The translations under genes were made by a program, and so were the position numbers. Source: Candidatus Eiseniibacteriota bacterium (lineage in GTDB: Bacteria; Eisenbacteria; RBG-16-71-46). Taken from it: a stretch of DNA of 37,919 nucleotides. The notes under the pieces are model-generated. The model was not told the origin of the DNA and made no database searches. It saw only the letters and a program-made list of their open reading frames with translations. This document shows positions 15,630 through 27,059 of this stretch, in pieces (position 1 is the first letter of the stretch; the number at the start of each line of letters is the position of its first letter). The DNA lies in NCBI GenBank assembly GCA_016215625.1, contig JACRIW010000064.1, positions 1 to 37,919 of the forward strand, given 5' to 3'.

Positions 15630-18600
15630 GCGGCCTCCCGCCGAGCGTCGCCACCCTCGCGCGCGACCTGGAGGTGCCAGTCGAGCACGTGCGGCAGCAG
15701 CTGCGGGTTTTCGTGCACCGCGGACTTCGCGACGACGTCCACGACCAGCCCCTGCTCGAGCAGGCGGCGCTCCTCGTCGTTGCGCGCCTCGGGGAAGTTC
15801 GTGAGCACGAGCACGGGCAGTTCGGTGTGCAGGCCGGAGAGCGTGATCTCGCGGAGCACGTCGTAGCCGCTCACCTCGGGCATCATGAGGTCCAGCAGCA
15901 GCAGGTCGAAGCCGTTCGGCTGGGTGCGCAGGATGTGCAGGCACTCCTCGCCGTTGTTCGCGACCTCGATGTGGTACTTCGACGACGGCAGCACCTTGCG
16001 CACGTACGCCGCGACCGTGGGGTCGTCGTCCGCCATCAGGATGCGCACCTGGCGCCCGCCGACGTCGCCGACGACGTGCGCGATCCGCGCGATCAGCACG
16101 TTCGCCTCGATCGGCTTCACGAGGTGTTCGGGTTTGCGCGCGAACGCGGTGGCGCGGAGCTTCTCCTTGAGTTCGCCGTCGAAGCCCGTCACGAACACGA
16201 GCGGGATGTGACGGGTTTCGTCCTCGGCGGTCATGCGCTGCGCGAGGTCCCAGCCGGTGCGCAGCGCGGCGTTGTCCCCGCACGCGAGCGCGTAGTCGAG
16301 CACGACCACCGAGGGCTGGAGCCGGCGCACGAGCATCCATCCGGACTCGGCGTTCTCGGCTTCGGCCGTTCGGTAGCCGCTCTGCTGCAGCACGGCGGTG
16401 AGGAAGCGGCGGAAGACCGGATCGTCCTCGACGATGAGCACGAGCTGGCCGCCGGCCGGACCCAGGATGCGGTCGCCCGGCTCGACGAGCGGCGCCGGCG
16501 CGGCGTGGTCCTCGGTGCGCCAGAGCGGCAGCGAGAAGTACATGCGCGTGCCCTTGCCTTCGCCTTCGCTGTAGACGCCGATGATGCCGCCCATGAGCTC
16601 GACGAGGCTGCGCGAGATCGCGAGGCCGAGACCCGTGCCGCCGAAGCGGCGGGTCGTGCTGCCGTCGCCCTGCACGAACTTCTCGAAGATCAGCTTCTGG
16701 CGCTCCGGCGGGATCCCGATGCCGGTGTCCACGATCTCGAACATGAGATGCCCGAGCTCGACGTGCGCCTTCGCGCGCACGGTGACGCTGCCCTTGGGCG
16801 TGAACTTGAGCGCGTTGCCCACGAGGTTGATGAGCACCTGCTTGATCTTGCCGAAGTCGCCGCGCGCCGCGAGCAGGTCGGGCACCGACGACTCGAAGCG
16901 CAGCTGCACGCCGCGCTGGGCCGCCTGCACGTGCGTGAGCGTGTAGACCTCGTCGAACAGCGGCTGGACCTCGACGCGCCCCATTTCGAGCGACAGCTTG
17001 CCGGCCTCGATCTTGGCGATGTCGAGCACGTCGTTGATGAGCCCGAGCAGGTGGCGCGAGCACTGCAGCGCCTGCTTGAGGAAGTCGCGCTCCTCCTCGG
17101 GATCGTCGCACATGCCGTCGAGCACGAGCTGCAGGAACCCGATCATGCCGTTGAGTGGCGTGCGCAGTTCGTGCGACGTGTTCGCGAGGAACTCGCTCTT
17201 GAGGCGGGAAGCCTCCTCGAGCTGGGCGTTCACTTCCTCGAGGCGCCGGTTCGACACCTCGAGACCGTCGGCGAACGCGCGGATGCGCTGTTCGGCTTCG
17301 ATGCGCTCGCTCACGTCGCGCACGATGGCCGTGTAGAGCAGGTCGTCGCCGAAGCCGGAGCTGCCGAGCGAGAGCTCCACGGGCACGCGCGCGCCGTCGC
17401 GGCGCAGCACCTGCGCGGCGGTCACGGCGCCGGTGCTCGGGAACAGCGCGCCACCGGCCGGCGTGCCCCAGTCGAGGTGCCGTCGGACGGGCTGTCCGTC
17501 GAGGTCCTCGGCGGACGTCCCGAAGAGTTCCGACGCGGCACGGTTCACGGTGCGGATGCGGCCCTGGCGGTCGAACGTGAAGATGGCGTCGAAGGCGGTG
17601 TCGAGGATCGCCTGCACGCGCAGCGCGTGACGCTCCGTGATCTCGCGCTCGCGACGGGCGAGCCCACTGCGGTAGAGCCGCCGCCAGACCCACGCCATGG
17701 CGAGCAGGAACGCGACCACCGCGGCGTCGATGAGCACGAGTTCCTGCACGGTGGTGCGCAGCCCGGTCAGCATGTCGGCGCTCTGCACCTGGCCGACCAC
17801 GCCCCAGCGGGCGGAGGGCAGCGCACGCGTCACGGCCCACGCGGGAGCGCCCAGCGCGTCCACGAACTCGGCTCGCGACTCGACGTTGGTCGCCGCCATC
17901 GAGGCGGCGAGCCCGCGCGGATCGGTGAGCTTGAGCCTCATGCCGAGGGCGAAGCCGCCCTTGTCGCCGAAGTCGGTCAGGATGCGCGCGCAGTCCCCGT
18001 CGGCCCGCACGAGGTAGGCGCCGCTCGAAGCGCCGAGGCCCGGCCAGTGCGCGAGCAGCGGCGTGAGGAAGCGTGTCCCGATGCTGTGCATGACGAGCAC
18101 GCCCTCGACGCCGCCGACCTGCGCGACGGGCACGCCCACCATGAACTCGTCGCCCCACGGGTCGCCCAGTTCGGGTTCGCCGGAGCCGAGCACACGGCGC
18201 ACGAGGCGCTGCACGACCACGCGTTCCTCGTCCGTCGCCGGCGAGTCCTCGAACAGCACCCGACCGCCCGCGTCCACCAGCTGCACGTTCTCGAACTCGA
18301 AGCGCTCCCGCGCGGAGGCGAGTTCCTTCTTCAGCAGCGCCTGCTCCGCCGCGTCGAGCGAACCCTCGCACCATCGCGTCGCGCGGGCCTCGACGACCGG
18401 GTCGCGCTCGACGCTGAGCGCCTCGCGCACGAGCGTGCCGAGCAGATGGTCGAGCTGGTCGGCACGCAGGTCCGCGGCCGCCTCGAGGCGCGACCAGCCC
18501 TCGAGCTCGAGCCGCTGTTTCGCCTTGCCGTAGAACGCGAGGTTGAAAGCCACCATCGCGAGCAACAGGAAGACGGCGATGCCCGCGAGCACGAGGCGGC

Positions 18601-18715
18601 TCTCACGGCGCTGCTCGCCCGTTCCGGACAGCAGGTAGCCGACGGCGCCTCCCGCGTGTGCAGGACCGTCCGTGTCTCGCGCGTCGTGCGCCGGATTCGT
18701 GTGGGTGTGAGCCAT
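15626..18715 (-). CDS. Membrane hybrid histidine kinase: sensor-PAS-HisKA-HATPase-REC-REC
   Basis: 1029 residues. Transmembrane helices lie at about 41-62 and 325-345 and enclose an extracytoplasmic sensor domain of about 260 residues (Cache/CHASE4-like in layout; family not recognised with certainty). Then come a PAS domain (about 363-470), HisKA with NTSHELRTPLNG (512-523, phospho-His515), HATPase with NLVGNALKFTPKG (630-642), DTGIGIP (663-669) and GGTGLGLAIS, and two receivers. Receiver 1 is at about 757-880 (Asp807, Lys867) and has an enlarged loop after Asp807. Receiver 2 is at about 889-1012 (Asp942 in LDLMMP, Lys997). No HPt domain is present. The start at 18715 is chosen because earlier ATGs (18742, 18790) lie against or near the typA terminator. 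It is translationally coupled to two receiver genes downstream. Confidence 0.9.
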   Translation of the reverse strand: MAHTHTNPAHDARDTDGPAHAGGAVGYLLSGTGEQRRESRLVLAGIAVFLLLAMVAFNLAFYGKAKQRLELEGWSRLEAAADLRADQLDHLLGTLVREALSVERDPVVEARATRWCEGSLDAAEQALLKKELASARERFEFENVQLVDAGGRVLFEDSPATDEERVVVQRLVRRVLGSGEPELGDPWGDEFMVGVPVAQVGGVEGVLVMHSIGTRFLTPLLAHWPGLGASSGAYLVRADGDCARILTDFGDKGGFALGMRLKLTDPRGLAASMAATNVESRAEFVDALGAPAWAVTRALPSARWGVVGQVQSADMLTGLRTTVQELVLIDAAVVAFLLAMAWVWRRLYRSGLARREREITERHALRVQAILDTAFDAIFTFDRQGRIRTVNRAASELFGTSAEDLDGQPVRRHLDWGTPAGGALFPSTGAVTAAQVLRRDGARVPVELSLGSSGFGDDLLYTAIVRDVSERIEAEQRIRAFADGLEVSNRRLEEVNAQLEEASRLKSEFLANTSHELRTPLNGMIGFLQLVLDGMCDDPEEERDFLKQALQCSRHLLGLINDVLDIAKIEAGKLSLEMGRVEVQPLFDEVYTLTHVQAAQRGVQLRFESSVPDLLAARGDFGKIKQVLINLVGNALKFTPKGSVTVRAKAHVELGHLMFEIVDTGIGIPPERQKLIFEKFVQGDGSTTRRFGGTGLGLAISRSLVELMGGIIGVYSEGEGKGTRMYFSLPLWRTEDHAAPAPLVEPGDRILGPAGGQLVLIVEDDPVFRRFLTAVLQQSGYRTAEAENAESGWMLVRRLQPSVVVLDYALACGDNAALRTGWDLAQRMTAEDETRHIPLVFVTGFDGELKEKLRATAFARKPEHLVKPIEANVLIARIAHVVGDVGGRQVRILMADDDPTVAAYVRKVLPSSKYHIEVANNGEECLHILRTQPNGFDLLLLDLMMPEVSGYDVLREITLSGLHTELPVLVLTNFPEARNDEERRLLEQGLVVDVVAKSAVHENPQLLPHVLDWHLQVAREGGDARREAA

Positions 18716-18792
18716 GGTCGGGCGTCGTGCCCCACACGTCATCGGCCGGAAATGCGTGCGCTTGAGCGGGTTCTTGAGCCCGGTGGGCATAC

Positions 18793-18824
18793 GAAAGCCC
18801 CCCGGAATGCGGCTCCGGGGGGCT
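18793..18824 (-). terminator. Rho-independent terminator after typA
   Basis: Perfect 11-base arms AGCCCCCCGGA (18796-18806) and TCCGGGGGGCT (18814-18824) enclose a 7-base loop. On the minus strand a short TTTCGT follows. It is 19 bases past the typA stop and separates the translation-factor region from the signalling genes. Confidence 0.8.
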
Positions 18825-18842
18825 CGTCGGCGGTCGTACGGG

Positions 18843-20692
<1,850 letters not shown>

Positions 20693-20696
<4 letters not shown>

Positions 20697-21964
20697 GGTG
20701 TTTCCTCCGGTGAACGCGGGGCGAGCAGGAAGGACCGGAGCCGGTCCCACAGGTCCTGCCGCTCCCACAGCGAATCGTAGCTGTACAGGGCGACCGTGCC
20801 GAAACCCAGCTCGCGAGCGCCGCGGATCTTGGCGGCGGCGGTGGACGGCGACGTGTTGTAGATGGCGATGCCGGGGACGAGGCGGAGCGTTCCCACCTGC
20901 GAGGACATCGCGGAGAGCTGCTGCATCACGGTCTGGACGAGCGGTGCGTAACACATCGCGAAGGCACGGTCGAGCAACCCGTCGCGCAGCCACGCGCTCC
21001 AGGCCTGACGGTTGCGCTTCACGGCCGTCAGCGTGTCCGCGAGCACCGCCGCGGTGAGTTCGATGCCGGGGCGCACGGCGTTCAGCGAATCGCGCACCTC
21101 GCGCACGATGGCCGTGACCTGGCCGAGCTGGAAGGCGGACCACGCGGAATCCGCGCGGGCGCGTTCGGCCTGCGGCAGCCGCGAGAACATCGCAGGGTCC
21201 GCTCCGAACTCGAGCGCGAAGCGCGCGCGTGACGTGGGATCGAAACCGATCGCGACGCTCGGCTGGCGGATGTAGTCGAGGTGGATGCCGTCCACGGGGT
21301 AGCGCGACGCGATCTCGCGGGCGACGTTCGCGAGATACGTGCGCACGCCCGGATGCGCCGGTGACAGGAACACGCCCTCGACCATGCGCTTCTCGCGCTC
21401 GCGCGGGGACATGCGCGTCATCGGGCGTCCGTCCTCGAGCCGCGCGACCCACTCGGGGTGCTGACGGATCACGTGGCGCGGATCCGTGGGCGGCTTCTTG
21501 CCCGACCAGACGAGGCAGCAGTTCATCCACGCGTGCACTTCGAGGCCGGCGGCGTGGGCGAGCGGGACGAGTTCGCCCAGCGGGTCGCGGCCGCGCTCGC
21601 GGATGGGTTCCGGGTACGGAAGGAGGTCGGAGCGGTACCATCCGTCGCCGCGTCCCACGACCTGCACGATCAGCCCCTTCACCTTCATGGCGCGGGCGCG
21701 CTCGACGAGCCGCGGGATGTCGTCCGCCTCCACGAGCGAGTTGCGCAGCACCCACAGGTACTCGATGGGTCCCAGCACGCTGCTGTCGGCCGCGACCGTC
21801 GAGTCCCCGGGCGCGTCCGCGCGTGCCGGAGCCGCCCCGGCGCCGAGGAGACCGGCGGCCGCGAGTACGAGGCTCAGGACGAGCGGGAGCGTGCCCGCAC
21901 GGGCGCCCGTTCGGGCGCCCGTGCGGGCGCGCCACGGCGCGGCGTGGGAACGGCGGTGCATCAT
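20693..21964 (-). CDS. Secreted GHL10-type (DUF187-like) putative glycoside hydrolase
   Basis: 423 residues. The N-terminus has a basic stretch (RRS...[11 protein letters not shown]), a hydrophobic core [18 protein letters not shown] (about 25-42) and an ARA-D cleavage site near 49, indicating export; no lipobox is seen. The mature part is a TIM-barrel of the glycosyl-hydrolase-like 10 group: [16 protein letters not shown] (95-110), [14 protein letters not shown] (140-153), [11 protein letters not shown] (225-235, acidic Asp230 in the likely site), and [14 protein letters not shown] near the end. Substrate unknown; relatives are cell-surface or peptidoglycan/polysaccharide acting. Starts at 21964 or 21961 (two adjacent ATGs, AAGGAG upstream). 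The export-signal region is encoded by a 36-base near-perfect palindrome. Confidence 0.85.
21893..21928. repeat. 36-base palindrome inside the export-signal coding region
   Basis: Seventeen bases (21893-21909) are exactly complementary to 21912-21928 around a central TT. The element encodes the RTGARTGAR segment of the GHL10 protein. It could form a very stable mRNA hairpin about 36 bases past the start codon. Confidence 0.85.
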
Positions 21965-21985
21965 GCGGTTCGGGACTCCTTCTGC

Positions 21986-22027
21986 GGACAAACGACGCGG
22001 GCGGAAGGTGACCCTCCCGCCCGCGTC
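21986..22027 (-). terminator. Candidate terminator after rplQ
   Basis: Eleven-base perfect arms GACGCGGGCGG (21994-22004) and CCGCCCGCGTC (22017-22027) enclose a 12-base loop. On the minus strand GTTTGT follows, a weak U-tract. It lies 35 bases past the rplQ stop and just upstream of the GHL10 ribosome site, so it marks the end of the ribosomal superoperon; read-through into GHL10-typA is possible. Confidence 0.6.
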
Positions 22028-22061
22028 ACGACTTGTTGCGATGGGATGCCGTACTTCAGCA

Positions 22062-22655
22062 TCAACCGCCGGTCTTGCGCGGGCCGCGGCGCGGCTTGGC
22101 CGCTCCACCGCCCGAACCGCCGCCCACCTTTTCCTTCTTGGGCTTCGGCGCGCGCTTGGGCTTGGCCTCGGCGGCCGCTTCCGCGGGCTCCTCGGCCTCG
22201 GCGGCCTTCGACTTCTTGGCCGGCTTGTCCGTCGCCGCCGCGAGGGCCTTCGCCTCCGCCGCCGCGATGCGCGCCTGACGCTCCTGCTCCTTCTGCTCGG
22301 CCGACTTCACCAGCTCGAGGTAACAGGTCTCGCCCGCGTCGCCGAGACGGCGGCCGAGCTTGATGATGCGCGTGTAACCGCCGTTGCGGCCTTCGTACCA
22401 GGGCGCGATCGTGTCGAACAGCTTGCCCACGACCTCCGGCTTGAAGACGAACGTGGACACGTGGCGGCGGGCCGCGACGTCACCCTGCTTGCCGAACGTG
22501 ATCATGCGCTCGGCCAGGCGGCGGGCTTCCTTCGCCTTGGCCAGAGTGGTCTCGATGCGCTCGTACTGGAAGAGCGCCGTGACCAGGTTACGAAGCAGCG
22601 CACGCCGGTGCTGGTGCGTACGGCTCAGCTTGCGATGGTCCTTGCGGTGTCTCAT
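22062..22655 (-). CDS. rplQ: Large ribosomal subunit protein bL17 with long C-terminal tail
   Basis: 197 residues against the usual 115-130. The first about 118 residues are a normal bL17 ([20 protein letters not shown] at the start, [24 protein letters not shown]). About 79 further residues are rich in Lys, Ala, Glu, Pro and Gly, including a GGGSGGG run near the end. bL17 sits near the tunnel exit on the 50S subunit, so the tail could reach the surface. It is the last gene of the alpha operon part, following rpoA by 77 bases that hold a hairpin. Confidence 0.95.
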   Translation of the reverse strand: MRHRKDHRKLSRTHQHRRALLRNLVTALFQYERIETTLAKAKEARRLAERMITFGKQGDVAARRHVSTFVFKPEVVGKLFDTIAPWYEGRNGGYTRIIKLGRRLGDAGETCYLELVKSAEQKEQERQARIAAAEAKALAAATDKPAKKSKAAEAEEPAEAAAEAKPKRAPKPKKEKVGGGSGGGAAKPRRGPRKTGG

Positions 22656-22705
22656 GTCTGTTGCCCAGTCCTCTCACGTCACAACGAGCGCGGGTGCGGC
22701 CCCGA

Positions 22706-22722
22706 GCGCTCCCCTGGAGCGC
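22706..22722 (-). promoter_or_regulatory. Hairpin in the rpoA-rplQ spacer
   Basis: Perfect 7-base arms GCGCTCC and GGAGCGC around a 3-base loop lie in the 77-base spacer between rpoA and rplQ. No U-tract follows. It shares the 11-mer GCGCTCCCCTG with the rpsZ-rpsH spacer hairpin at 30982-30992; this may be chance in GC-rich DNA. Confidence 0.45.
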
Positions 22723-22732
22723 CCGGTTCGCG

Positions 22733-23725
22733 TCACACCTCGGTCTTCGCCGGCGACTTCTCGTAGTAGGGGCTGATGTCCATGCCGAAGTGCAGGTTCA
22801 TCTCGCCGAGAATGTCCTGAATTTCCTTCAGGGACTTGCGGCCGAAGTTGCGGAACTTCAGCATCTCCGGTTCGCCCTTCTGCACGAGGTCACCGATGGT
22901 CTTGATCTCCGCGGCGCGCAGGCAGTTGCTCGAGCGCACGGACAGCTCCAGCTCCTCGACGCTCTTGTCGAGCAGCTTGCGGATCTTGACCTTCTCCTCG
23001 TCCACCTCGGGCTCGTCTTCCTGGACCGGCTCCTCGTCGAAGTTCACGAGCATGGCGAAGTGATCCTTGAGGATCTTCGCCGCCATGGCGACCGCGTCGG
23101 CCGGCTTGATGCTGCCGTCCGTCCACACTTCGATCGTGAGCTTGTCGTAGTCGATGCGCTGTCCGAGACGCGTGGCCTCGACGGTGTAGTTCACCTTCGT
23201 CACCGGCGAGAACAGCGAGTCGATCGGAATCACGCCGATCGGACGGTCGGTCTGCGAGTGCTGGTCCGCCGAAACGTAACCACGGCCGCCGTTGATCTCG
23301 ACTTCCATGCGCAGGTCGCCGTCGCGGTTCAGCGCGGCCACGTGGAGATCCGGGTTGAGCACCTGCACGTCGGCGTCGACGTTCAGGTCACCGGCACGCA
23401 CCTCGCCCTTGCCGCGCATCTCGAACACGCCCTTCTTCGGGCCGTCGCCGTGCAGCTTGAGGCGCACCTGCTTCAGGTTGAGAACGATTTCCGTGACGTC
23501 TTCGATGACGCCCGGGAGCGTCGAGAACTCGTGCAGCACGCCGTCGATGCGCACCGCGGTGATCGCGGCGCCTTGCAGCGACGAGAGCAGCACGCGGCGC
23601 AGGGCGTTGCCCAGCGTCGCGCCGAAGCCCCGCTCCAGCGGCTCGAGCACGAACTTTCCATACGAATCGTTGTTGCCCGCGTCCGACATCAACGGCTTGG
23701 GCATCTGCAGATTCTTCCACTTCAT
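22733..23725 (-). CDS. rpoA: DNA-directed RNA polymerase subunit alpha
   Basis: 330 residues. The N-terminal dimerisation/assembly domain ([26 protein letters not shown] type motif at 28-50, split by normal residues) and the C-terminal UP-element/activator domain are both complete. The CTD DNA-contact segment reads [13 protein letters not shown], retaining the key arginine and asparagine. The linker (about 225-245) is acidic ([14 protein letters not shown]). The start ATG at 23725 is preferred over the TTG two codons upstream because GGGAGG lies seven bases before it. Confidence 0.98.
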   Translation of the reverse strand: MKWKNLQMPKPLMSDAGNNDSYGKFVLEPLERGFGATLGNALRRVLLSSLQGAAITAVRIDGVLHEFSTLPGVIEDVTEIVLNLKQVRLKLHGDGPKKGVFEMRGKGEVRAGDLNVDADVQVLNPDLHVAALNRDGDLRMEVEINGGRGYVSADQHSQTDRPIGVIPIDSLFSPVTKVNYTVEATRLGQRIDYDKLTIEVWTDGSIKPADAVAMAAKILKDHFAMLVNFDEEPVQEDEPEVDEEKVKIRKLLDKSVEELELSVRSSNCLRAAEIKTIGDLVQKGEPEMLKFRNFGRKSLKEIQDILGEMNLHFGMDISPYYEKSPAKTEV

Positions 23726-23756
23726 CGGCAAGCCTCCCGTGGGGAGAACGCAGTCG

Positions 23757-24386
23757 TCACTTCGAGTAAAGCTCGACGATCAGCTGCTCGTTGATCGGCA
23801 CAGGGATCGAAGCGCGCGTCGGGATGTGGAGCACGCGGCCCGAGAGCTTCTCGGGGTTCAGTTCGACCCAGTCCGGAACGCCCTGGCCCTTGCGGGCTTC
23901 GAGGGAGTTCTTGAAGACGGCGATCTCCTTGCTGCGCTCGCGCACCTGGATCTCGTCGCCGACCTTCGTCATGAACGACGGAATGTCCACCGTGCGGCCG
24001 TTGACCGAGAAGTGGCGGTGACGAACGAGCTGGCGAGCGGCGCTGCGCGACGGGGCGAACCCGAGGCGGAACACCACGTTGTCGAGACGGCGCTCCAGCA
24101 TCTGGAGCAGCACCTCGCCCGTGACGCCCTTCGCGTCGCTGGCCTTCGCGAACGTGTGACGGAACTGCCGCTCGAGCAGGCCGTAGATGCGACGGGCACG
24201 CTGCTTCTCACGAAGCTGCTGACCGTAGTTGGTTTCCTTGGCGCGACGGCTCTTGCCGTGCTCGCCCGGGGCGTAACCGCGCCGTTCGAATGCGCACTTG
24301 TCCGTGAGGCAGCGCGCACCCTTCAGCATCAGCTTCATGCCCTCGCGCCGGCAAAGCCGGCATCGTGCGTCGTGATAAACCGCCAT
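23757..24386 (-). CDS. rpsD: Small ribosomal subunit protein uS4 (zinc-binding form)
   Basis: 209 residues. uS4 binds the 16S rRNA 5' domain early in 30S assembly. This copy has the zinc-type N-terminus: Cys9, Cys12, Cys26 and Cys31. The S4 RNA-binding domain is visible from [23 protein letters not shown] to [15 protein letters not shown]. In some bacteria uS4 represses the alpha operon; it sits here just upstream of rpoA, so that is possible but no site was identified. Confidence 0.97.
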   Translation of the reverse strand: MAVYHDARCRLCRREGMKLMLKGARCLTDKCAFERRGYAPGEHGKSRRAKETNYGQQLREKQRARRIYGLLERQFRHTFAKASDAKGVTGEVLLQMLERRLDNVVFRLGFAPSRSAARQLVRHRHFSVNGRTVDIPSFMTKVGDEIQVRERSKEIAVFKNSLEARKGQGVPDWVELNPEKLSGRVLHIPTRASIPVPINEQLIVELYSK

Positions 24387-24398
24387 GCTCGGATTCTC

Positions 24399-24785
24399 CT
24401 AGACGCGGCGCCGCTTGGGCGGGCGGCAGCCATTGTGAGGGATGGGAGTGACGTCCTTGATCGCGGAAATCTCGAGACCCGTCGCCTGCAGCGAACGGAT
24501 AGCGGCCTCACGACCGGAACCCGGACCCTTGACCCAGACCTCGACGCGCTTGAGACCGGCGTTGATGGCTTCGCGAGCACAGTTCTCGGCGGCCACCTGG
24601 GCCGCGAAAGGCGTGCTCTTGCGCGAACCCTTGAAGCCGACCTTGCCACCACTGGCCCAGCTGATGACGGCACCGTCCATGTCGGTGATCGTGATGATCG
24701 TGTTGTTGAAGCTCGCCTGGACGTGGGCGACACCGTTGGTGCCCACCTTCCGGTCGCGCTTCTTGGCCTTCTTGACTTCCGCCAC
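24399..24785 (-). CDS. rpsK: Small ribosomal subunit protein uS11
   Basis: 128 residues, standard length. It forms the 30S platform with uS6 and bS18 near the E-site mRNA path. Signatures are [21 protein letters not shown], split across 28-48, and the C-terminal [20 protein letters not shown] (109-128). It is separated from rpsD by 12 bases. Confidence 0.98.
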   Translation of the reverse strand: MAEVKKAKKRDRKVGTNGVAHVQASFNNTIITITDMDGAVISWASGGKVGFKGSRKSTPFAAQVAAENCAREAINAGLKRVEVWVKGPGSGREAAIRSLQATGLEISAIKDVTPIPHNGCRPPKRRRV

Positions 24786-24826
24786 TCGAAACCTCCTGGC
24801 TGGACGCGCTCAGTTGCGCCGCCGAA

Positions 24827-25216
24827 TCAGCCCTTCTTGCCGCCCGCCGCCTTCGTGCGGACGGACTTCGTCTTCTTGGGACCCTTACGCGTACGCGCGT
24901 TGGTCTTCGTGCGCTGGCCGCGAACGGGCAGGCTGCGGCGGTGACGCAGTCCACGATAGGCGCCGATGTCCATCAGGCGCTTGATGTTCATGGCCATTTC
25001 GCTGCGCAGCGAGCCTTCCACCTTGTACTCGCGCTCGATGAGCGTGCGCAGCTTGCCGGCATCCTCGTCACTCAGGTTCTTGACGCGGATGTCTTCGCTG
25101 ATGCCGGCCGAAGCCAGCAGCTTCTTCGCCGTCGCCGGACCGATGCCGTAGATGTACGTGAGCGCGACCACGATGCGCTTCTCGGTCGGGAGATCGATAC
25201 CTGCAATACGTGCCAC
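24827..25216 (-). CDS. rpsM: Small ribosomal subunit protein uS13
   Basis: 129 residues. uS13 sits in the 30S head, contacts P-site tRNA with its basic tail, and bridges to the 50S. The start [15 protein letters not shown], the helix-two-turn-helix [11 protein letters not shown] and [21 protein letters not shown] are typical. The C-terminal tail is Lys-rich ([18 protein letters not shown]). It is 12 bases downstream of rpmJ. Confidence 0.98.
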   Translation of the reverse strand: MARIAGIDLPTEKRIVVALTYIYGIGPATAKKLLASAGISEDIRVKNLSDEDAGKLRTLIEREYKVEGSLRSEMAMNIKRLMDIGAYRGLRHRRSLPVRGQRTKTNARTRKGPKKTKSVRTKAAGGKKG

Positions 25217-25228
25217 CGAACTCCTCCT

Positions 25229-25345
25229 TCAGCCCTGACGCTGCTTGTGCCGCGGGTTGCGGCTGCAGATCACGCGGATCACACCCTTGCGACGCACGAC
25301 CTTGCAGTGCTCGCAGATCTTCTTCACCGAAGCACGAACCTTCAT
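25229..25345 (-). CDS. rpmJ: Large ribosomal subunit protein bL36 (zinc type)
   Basis: 38 residues beginning [19 protein letters not shown] and ending [12 protein letters not shown]. The zinc ligands Cys11, Cys14, Cys27 and His33 are intact, so this is the zinc form. The gene is short and easily missed. It sits in the usual place between infA and rpsM. Confidence 0.97.
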   Translation of the reverse strand: MKVRASVKKICEHCKVVRRKGVIRVICSRNPRHKQRQG

Positions 25346-25411
25346 TGCAGCTCTCCTGTGGCGTTCGCGACACGCGACGTGACGCGTCTCGCCGTGTACT
25401 TCCTGGAACGA

Positions 25412-25630
25412 CTACTTGTACCGGTAAACGATGCGACCGCGGGACAGATCGTAGGGCGACAGCTCGACCGTGACCTTGTCTCCCGGAAGGATCTTGATGA
25501 AATGCATCCGCATCTTGCCCGAGATGTGGGCGAGCAGCCGGTGACCGTTCTCGAGCTCCACGCGGAACGTCGCGTTCGGGAGCGCTTCGACCACGGTGCC
25601 TTCGACCTGGATGCCTTCTTCTTTCGCCAA
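25412..25630 (-). CDS. infA: Translation initiation factor IF-1
   Basis: 72 residues, the exact usual length. An OB-fold protein that blocks the 30S A-site during initiation. [20 protein letters not shown] at the start, [14 protein letters not shown] and [18 protein letters not shown] are family signatures. It starts nine bases past the map stop; a 66-base spacer separates it from rpmJ. Confidence 0.98.
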   Translation of the reverse strand: MAKEEGIQVEGTVVEALPNATFRVELENGHRLLAHISGKMRMHFIKILPGDKVTVELSPYDLSRGRIVYRYK

Positions 25631-25638
25631 ACTCGTCC

Positions 25639-26400
25639 TCAGTTCTCTTGGTCCGGCAGCGCCGAGAGGATCTCGGGTCCGTCCGGTCCCACAGCCACGG
25701 TGTGTTCGAAGTGGGCGGAGAGCCCGCCGTCCTTCGTCGCCACCGTCCAGCCGTCGGACCGAGTCACCACTTCGAAACCGCCGGTGTTGACCATCGGTTC
25801 GATCGCCAGCACGAGGCCGGTCATCAACCGAGGTCCACGTCCCGCCGGTCCGAAGTTCGGAACCGCCGGCTCTTCGTGCATCTCTCGCCCGATACCGTGT
25901 CCGACGAGGGCCTTGACCACCGAGTAGCCCTGCGCCTCGACGTACGACTGCACCGCGTTCGAGATGTCGCCCACCCGGTTTCCCGCGCGAGCCTGCGCGA
26001 TGCCCCGCATGAGGGATTCGCGCGTCACGTCCAGCAATCTACGGGCTTCCGCACTCACTTCGCCAACCGGGAAGCTGAGCGCGGCGTCCCCGTACCAACC
26101 GTTCTTCTCCACCCCCACGTCGATCCCGATGATGTCGCCCTCGCGGAGTTCGCGCGGGCCCGGGATGCCGTGGACCACTTCTTCGTTCACCGAGGGGCAG
26201 ATCGAGGCCGGGAACCCGCGGTAGCCCTTGAACGCGGGGCGCGCGCCGTGATCCCGGATGAAGCTCTCCGCGATCCGGTCCAGCTCGGCCGTCGTGATGC
26301 CCGGCCGCACGTGGCGTCCCAGTTCCCGAAGCGTCATCGCGACGAGTTGGGCCGACACCCGGATCTTCTCGATTTCCTCTCGGTTCCTCGTGAACACCAT
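25639..26400 (-). CDS. map: Methionine aminopeptidase, type I
   Basis: 253 residues. It removes the initiator methionine from nascent proteins. The pita-bread fold metal ligands are Asp94 (GIDVG), Asp105 (YGDAA), His168 (GHGIG), Glu201 (AIEPM) and Glu232 (FEHT); His77 (VVHGIPG) is the catalytic helper. There is no N-terminal zinc-finger extension, so it is the short MetAP1a form. It is located between adk and infA, the common order in the spc operon, ten bases after adk. Confidence 0.98.
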   Translation of the reverse strand: MVFTRNREEIEKIRVSAQLVAMTLRELGRHVRPGITTAELDRIAESFIRDHGARPAFKGYRGFPASICPSVNEEVVHGIPGPRELREGDIIGIDVGVEKNGWYGDAALSFPVGEVSAEARRLLDVTRESLMRGIAQARAGNRVGDISNAVQSYVEAQGYSVVKALVGHGIGREMHEEPAVPNFGPAGRGPRLMTGLVLAIEPMVNTGGFEVVTRSDGWTVATKDGGLSAHFEHTVAVGPDGPEILSALPDQEN

Positions 26401-26410
26401 TCCCCCGGCT

Positions 26411-27058
26411 TCAGTCCGGCACTGCTCGTGTCAGCGCGCCGTAGACGTCGTCCAGTGGACCGGTGCCCTGCACTTCCTTCAGCTTGCCCTGCCCCCGGTA
26501 CCAGCCCACCAGGGGCGCCGTCTGGTTGCGGTACACCTCCAGCCGCTTCCGAACGGTCTCCTCGGTGTCGTCCGCACGCTGGCGCAGCTCCGTCGAGGGA
26601 TGGTCGTCGCAACGACGTCCGTCCTTCGAGGGCGCCGTCAGCGTGTTGAAGACGCGCCGGCACTCCGGGCACTCCCACCGGCTGCTGAGCCGCCGCACGA
26701 GTTCCTCGTCCGGCGCCGTCAACAGCACGGCTGCATCGATCTTCAGCGACCGCTCCGCGAGCATGGCGTCGAGCGCTTCCGCCTGCGGAACCGTCCTCGG
26801 GAAGCCGTCGAGGACGAAGCCCGCGAGGGCGTCCGGCTCGAGCGTTCGTTCCCTCACCAGCCCGACGATCACGTCGTCGGGGACCAGTGACCCTGCATCC
26901 ATCAACTTCTTCGCCTGCACGCCGAGCGGCGTCTGCCTGGCAACGGCATCACGCAGCATGTCGCCCGTCGAGATCAGGGCCTGCCCGCGTTCCGTTGCGA
27001 GCCGGCGCCCCTGGGTGCCTTTCCCGACTCCGGGAGGTCCCAGCAGGATGACTCGCAT
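26411..27058 (-). CDS. adk: Adenylate kinase with zinc-type LID
   Basis: 215 residues. It interconverts ATP+AMP and 2 ADP. P-loop GPPGVGKGT (7-15), AMP-binding region [10 protein letters not shown] (30-39) and DGFPRT (84-89) are visible. The long LID carries C-x2-C-x16-C-x2-H (Cys130, Cys133, Cys150, His153), which I read as a structural zinc site with a histidine or aspartate as fourth ligand. It begins one base after the secY stop. Confidence 0.98.
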   Translation of the reverse strand: MRVILLGPPGVGKGTQGRRLATERGQALISTGDMLRDAVARQTPLGVQAKKLMDAGSLVPDDVIVGLVRERTLEPDALAGFVLDGFPRTVPQAEALDAMLAERSLKIDAAVLLTAPDEELVRRLSSRWECPECRRVFNTLTAPSKDGRRCDDHPSTELRQRADDTEETVRKRLEVYRNQTAPLVGWYRGQGKLKEVQGTGPLDDVYGALTRAVPD

Positions 27059-27059
27059 A

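Noticed and set aside
20697..21935. Longer frame fused ahead of TypA
   Set aside because: This part is an out-of-frame reading of the GHL10 gene; TypA begins at the TTG with its own GGAGG.
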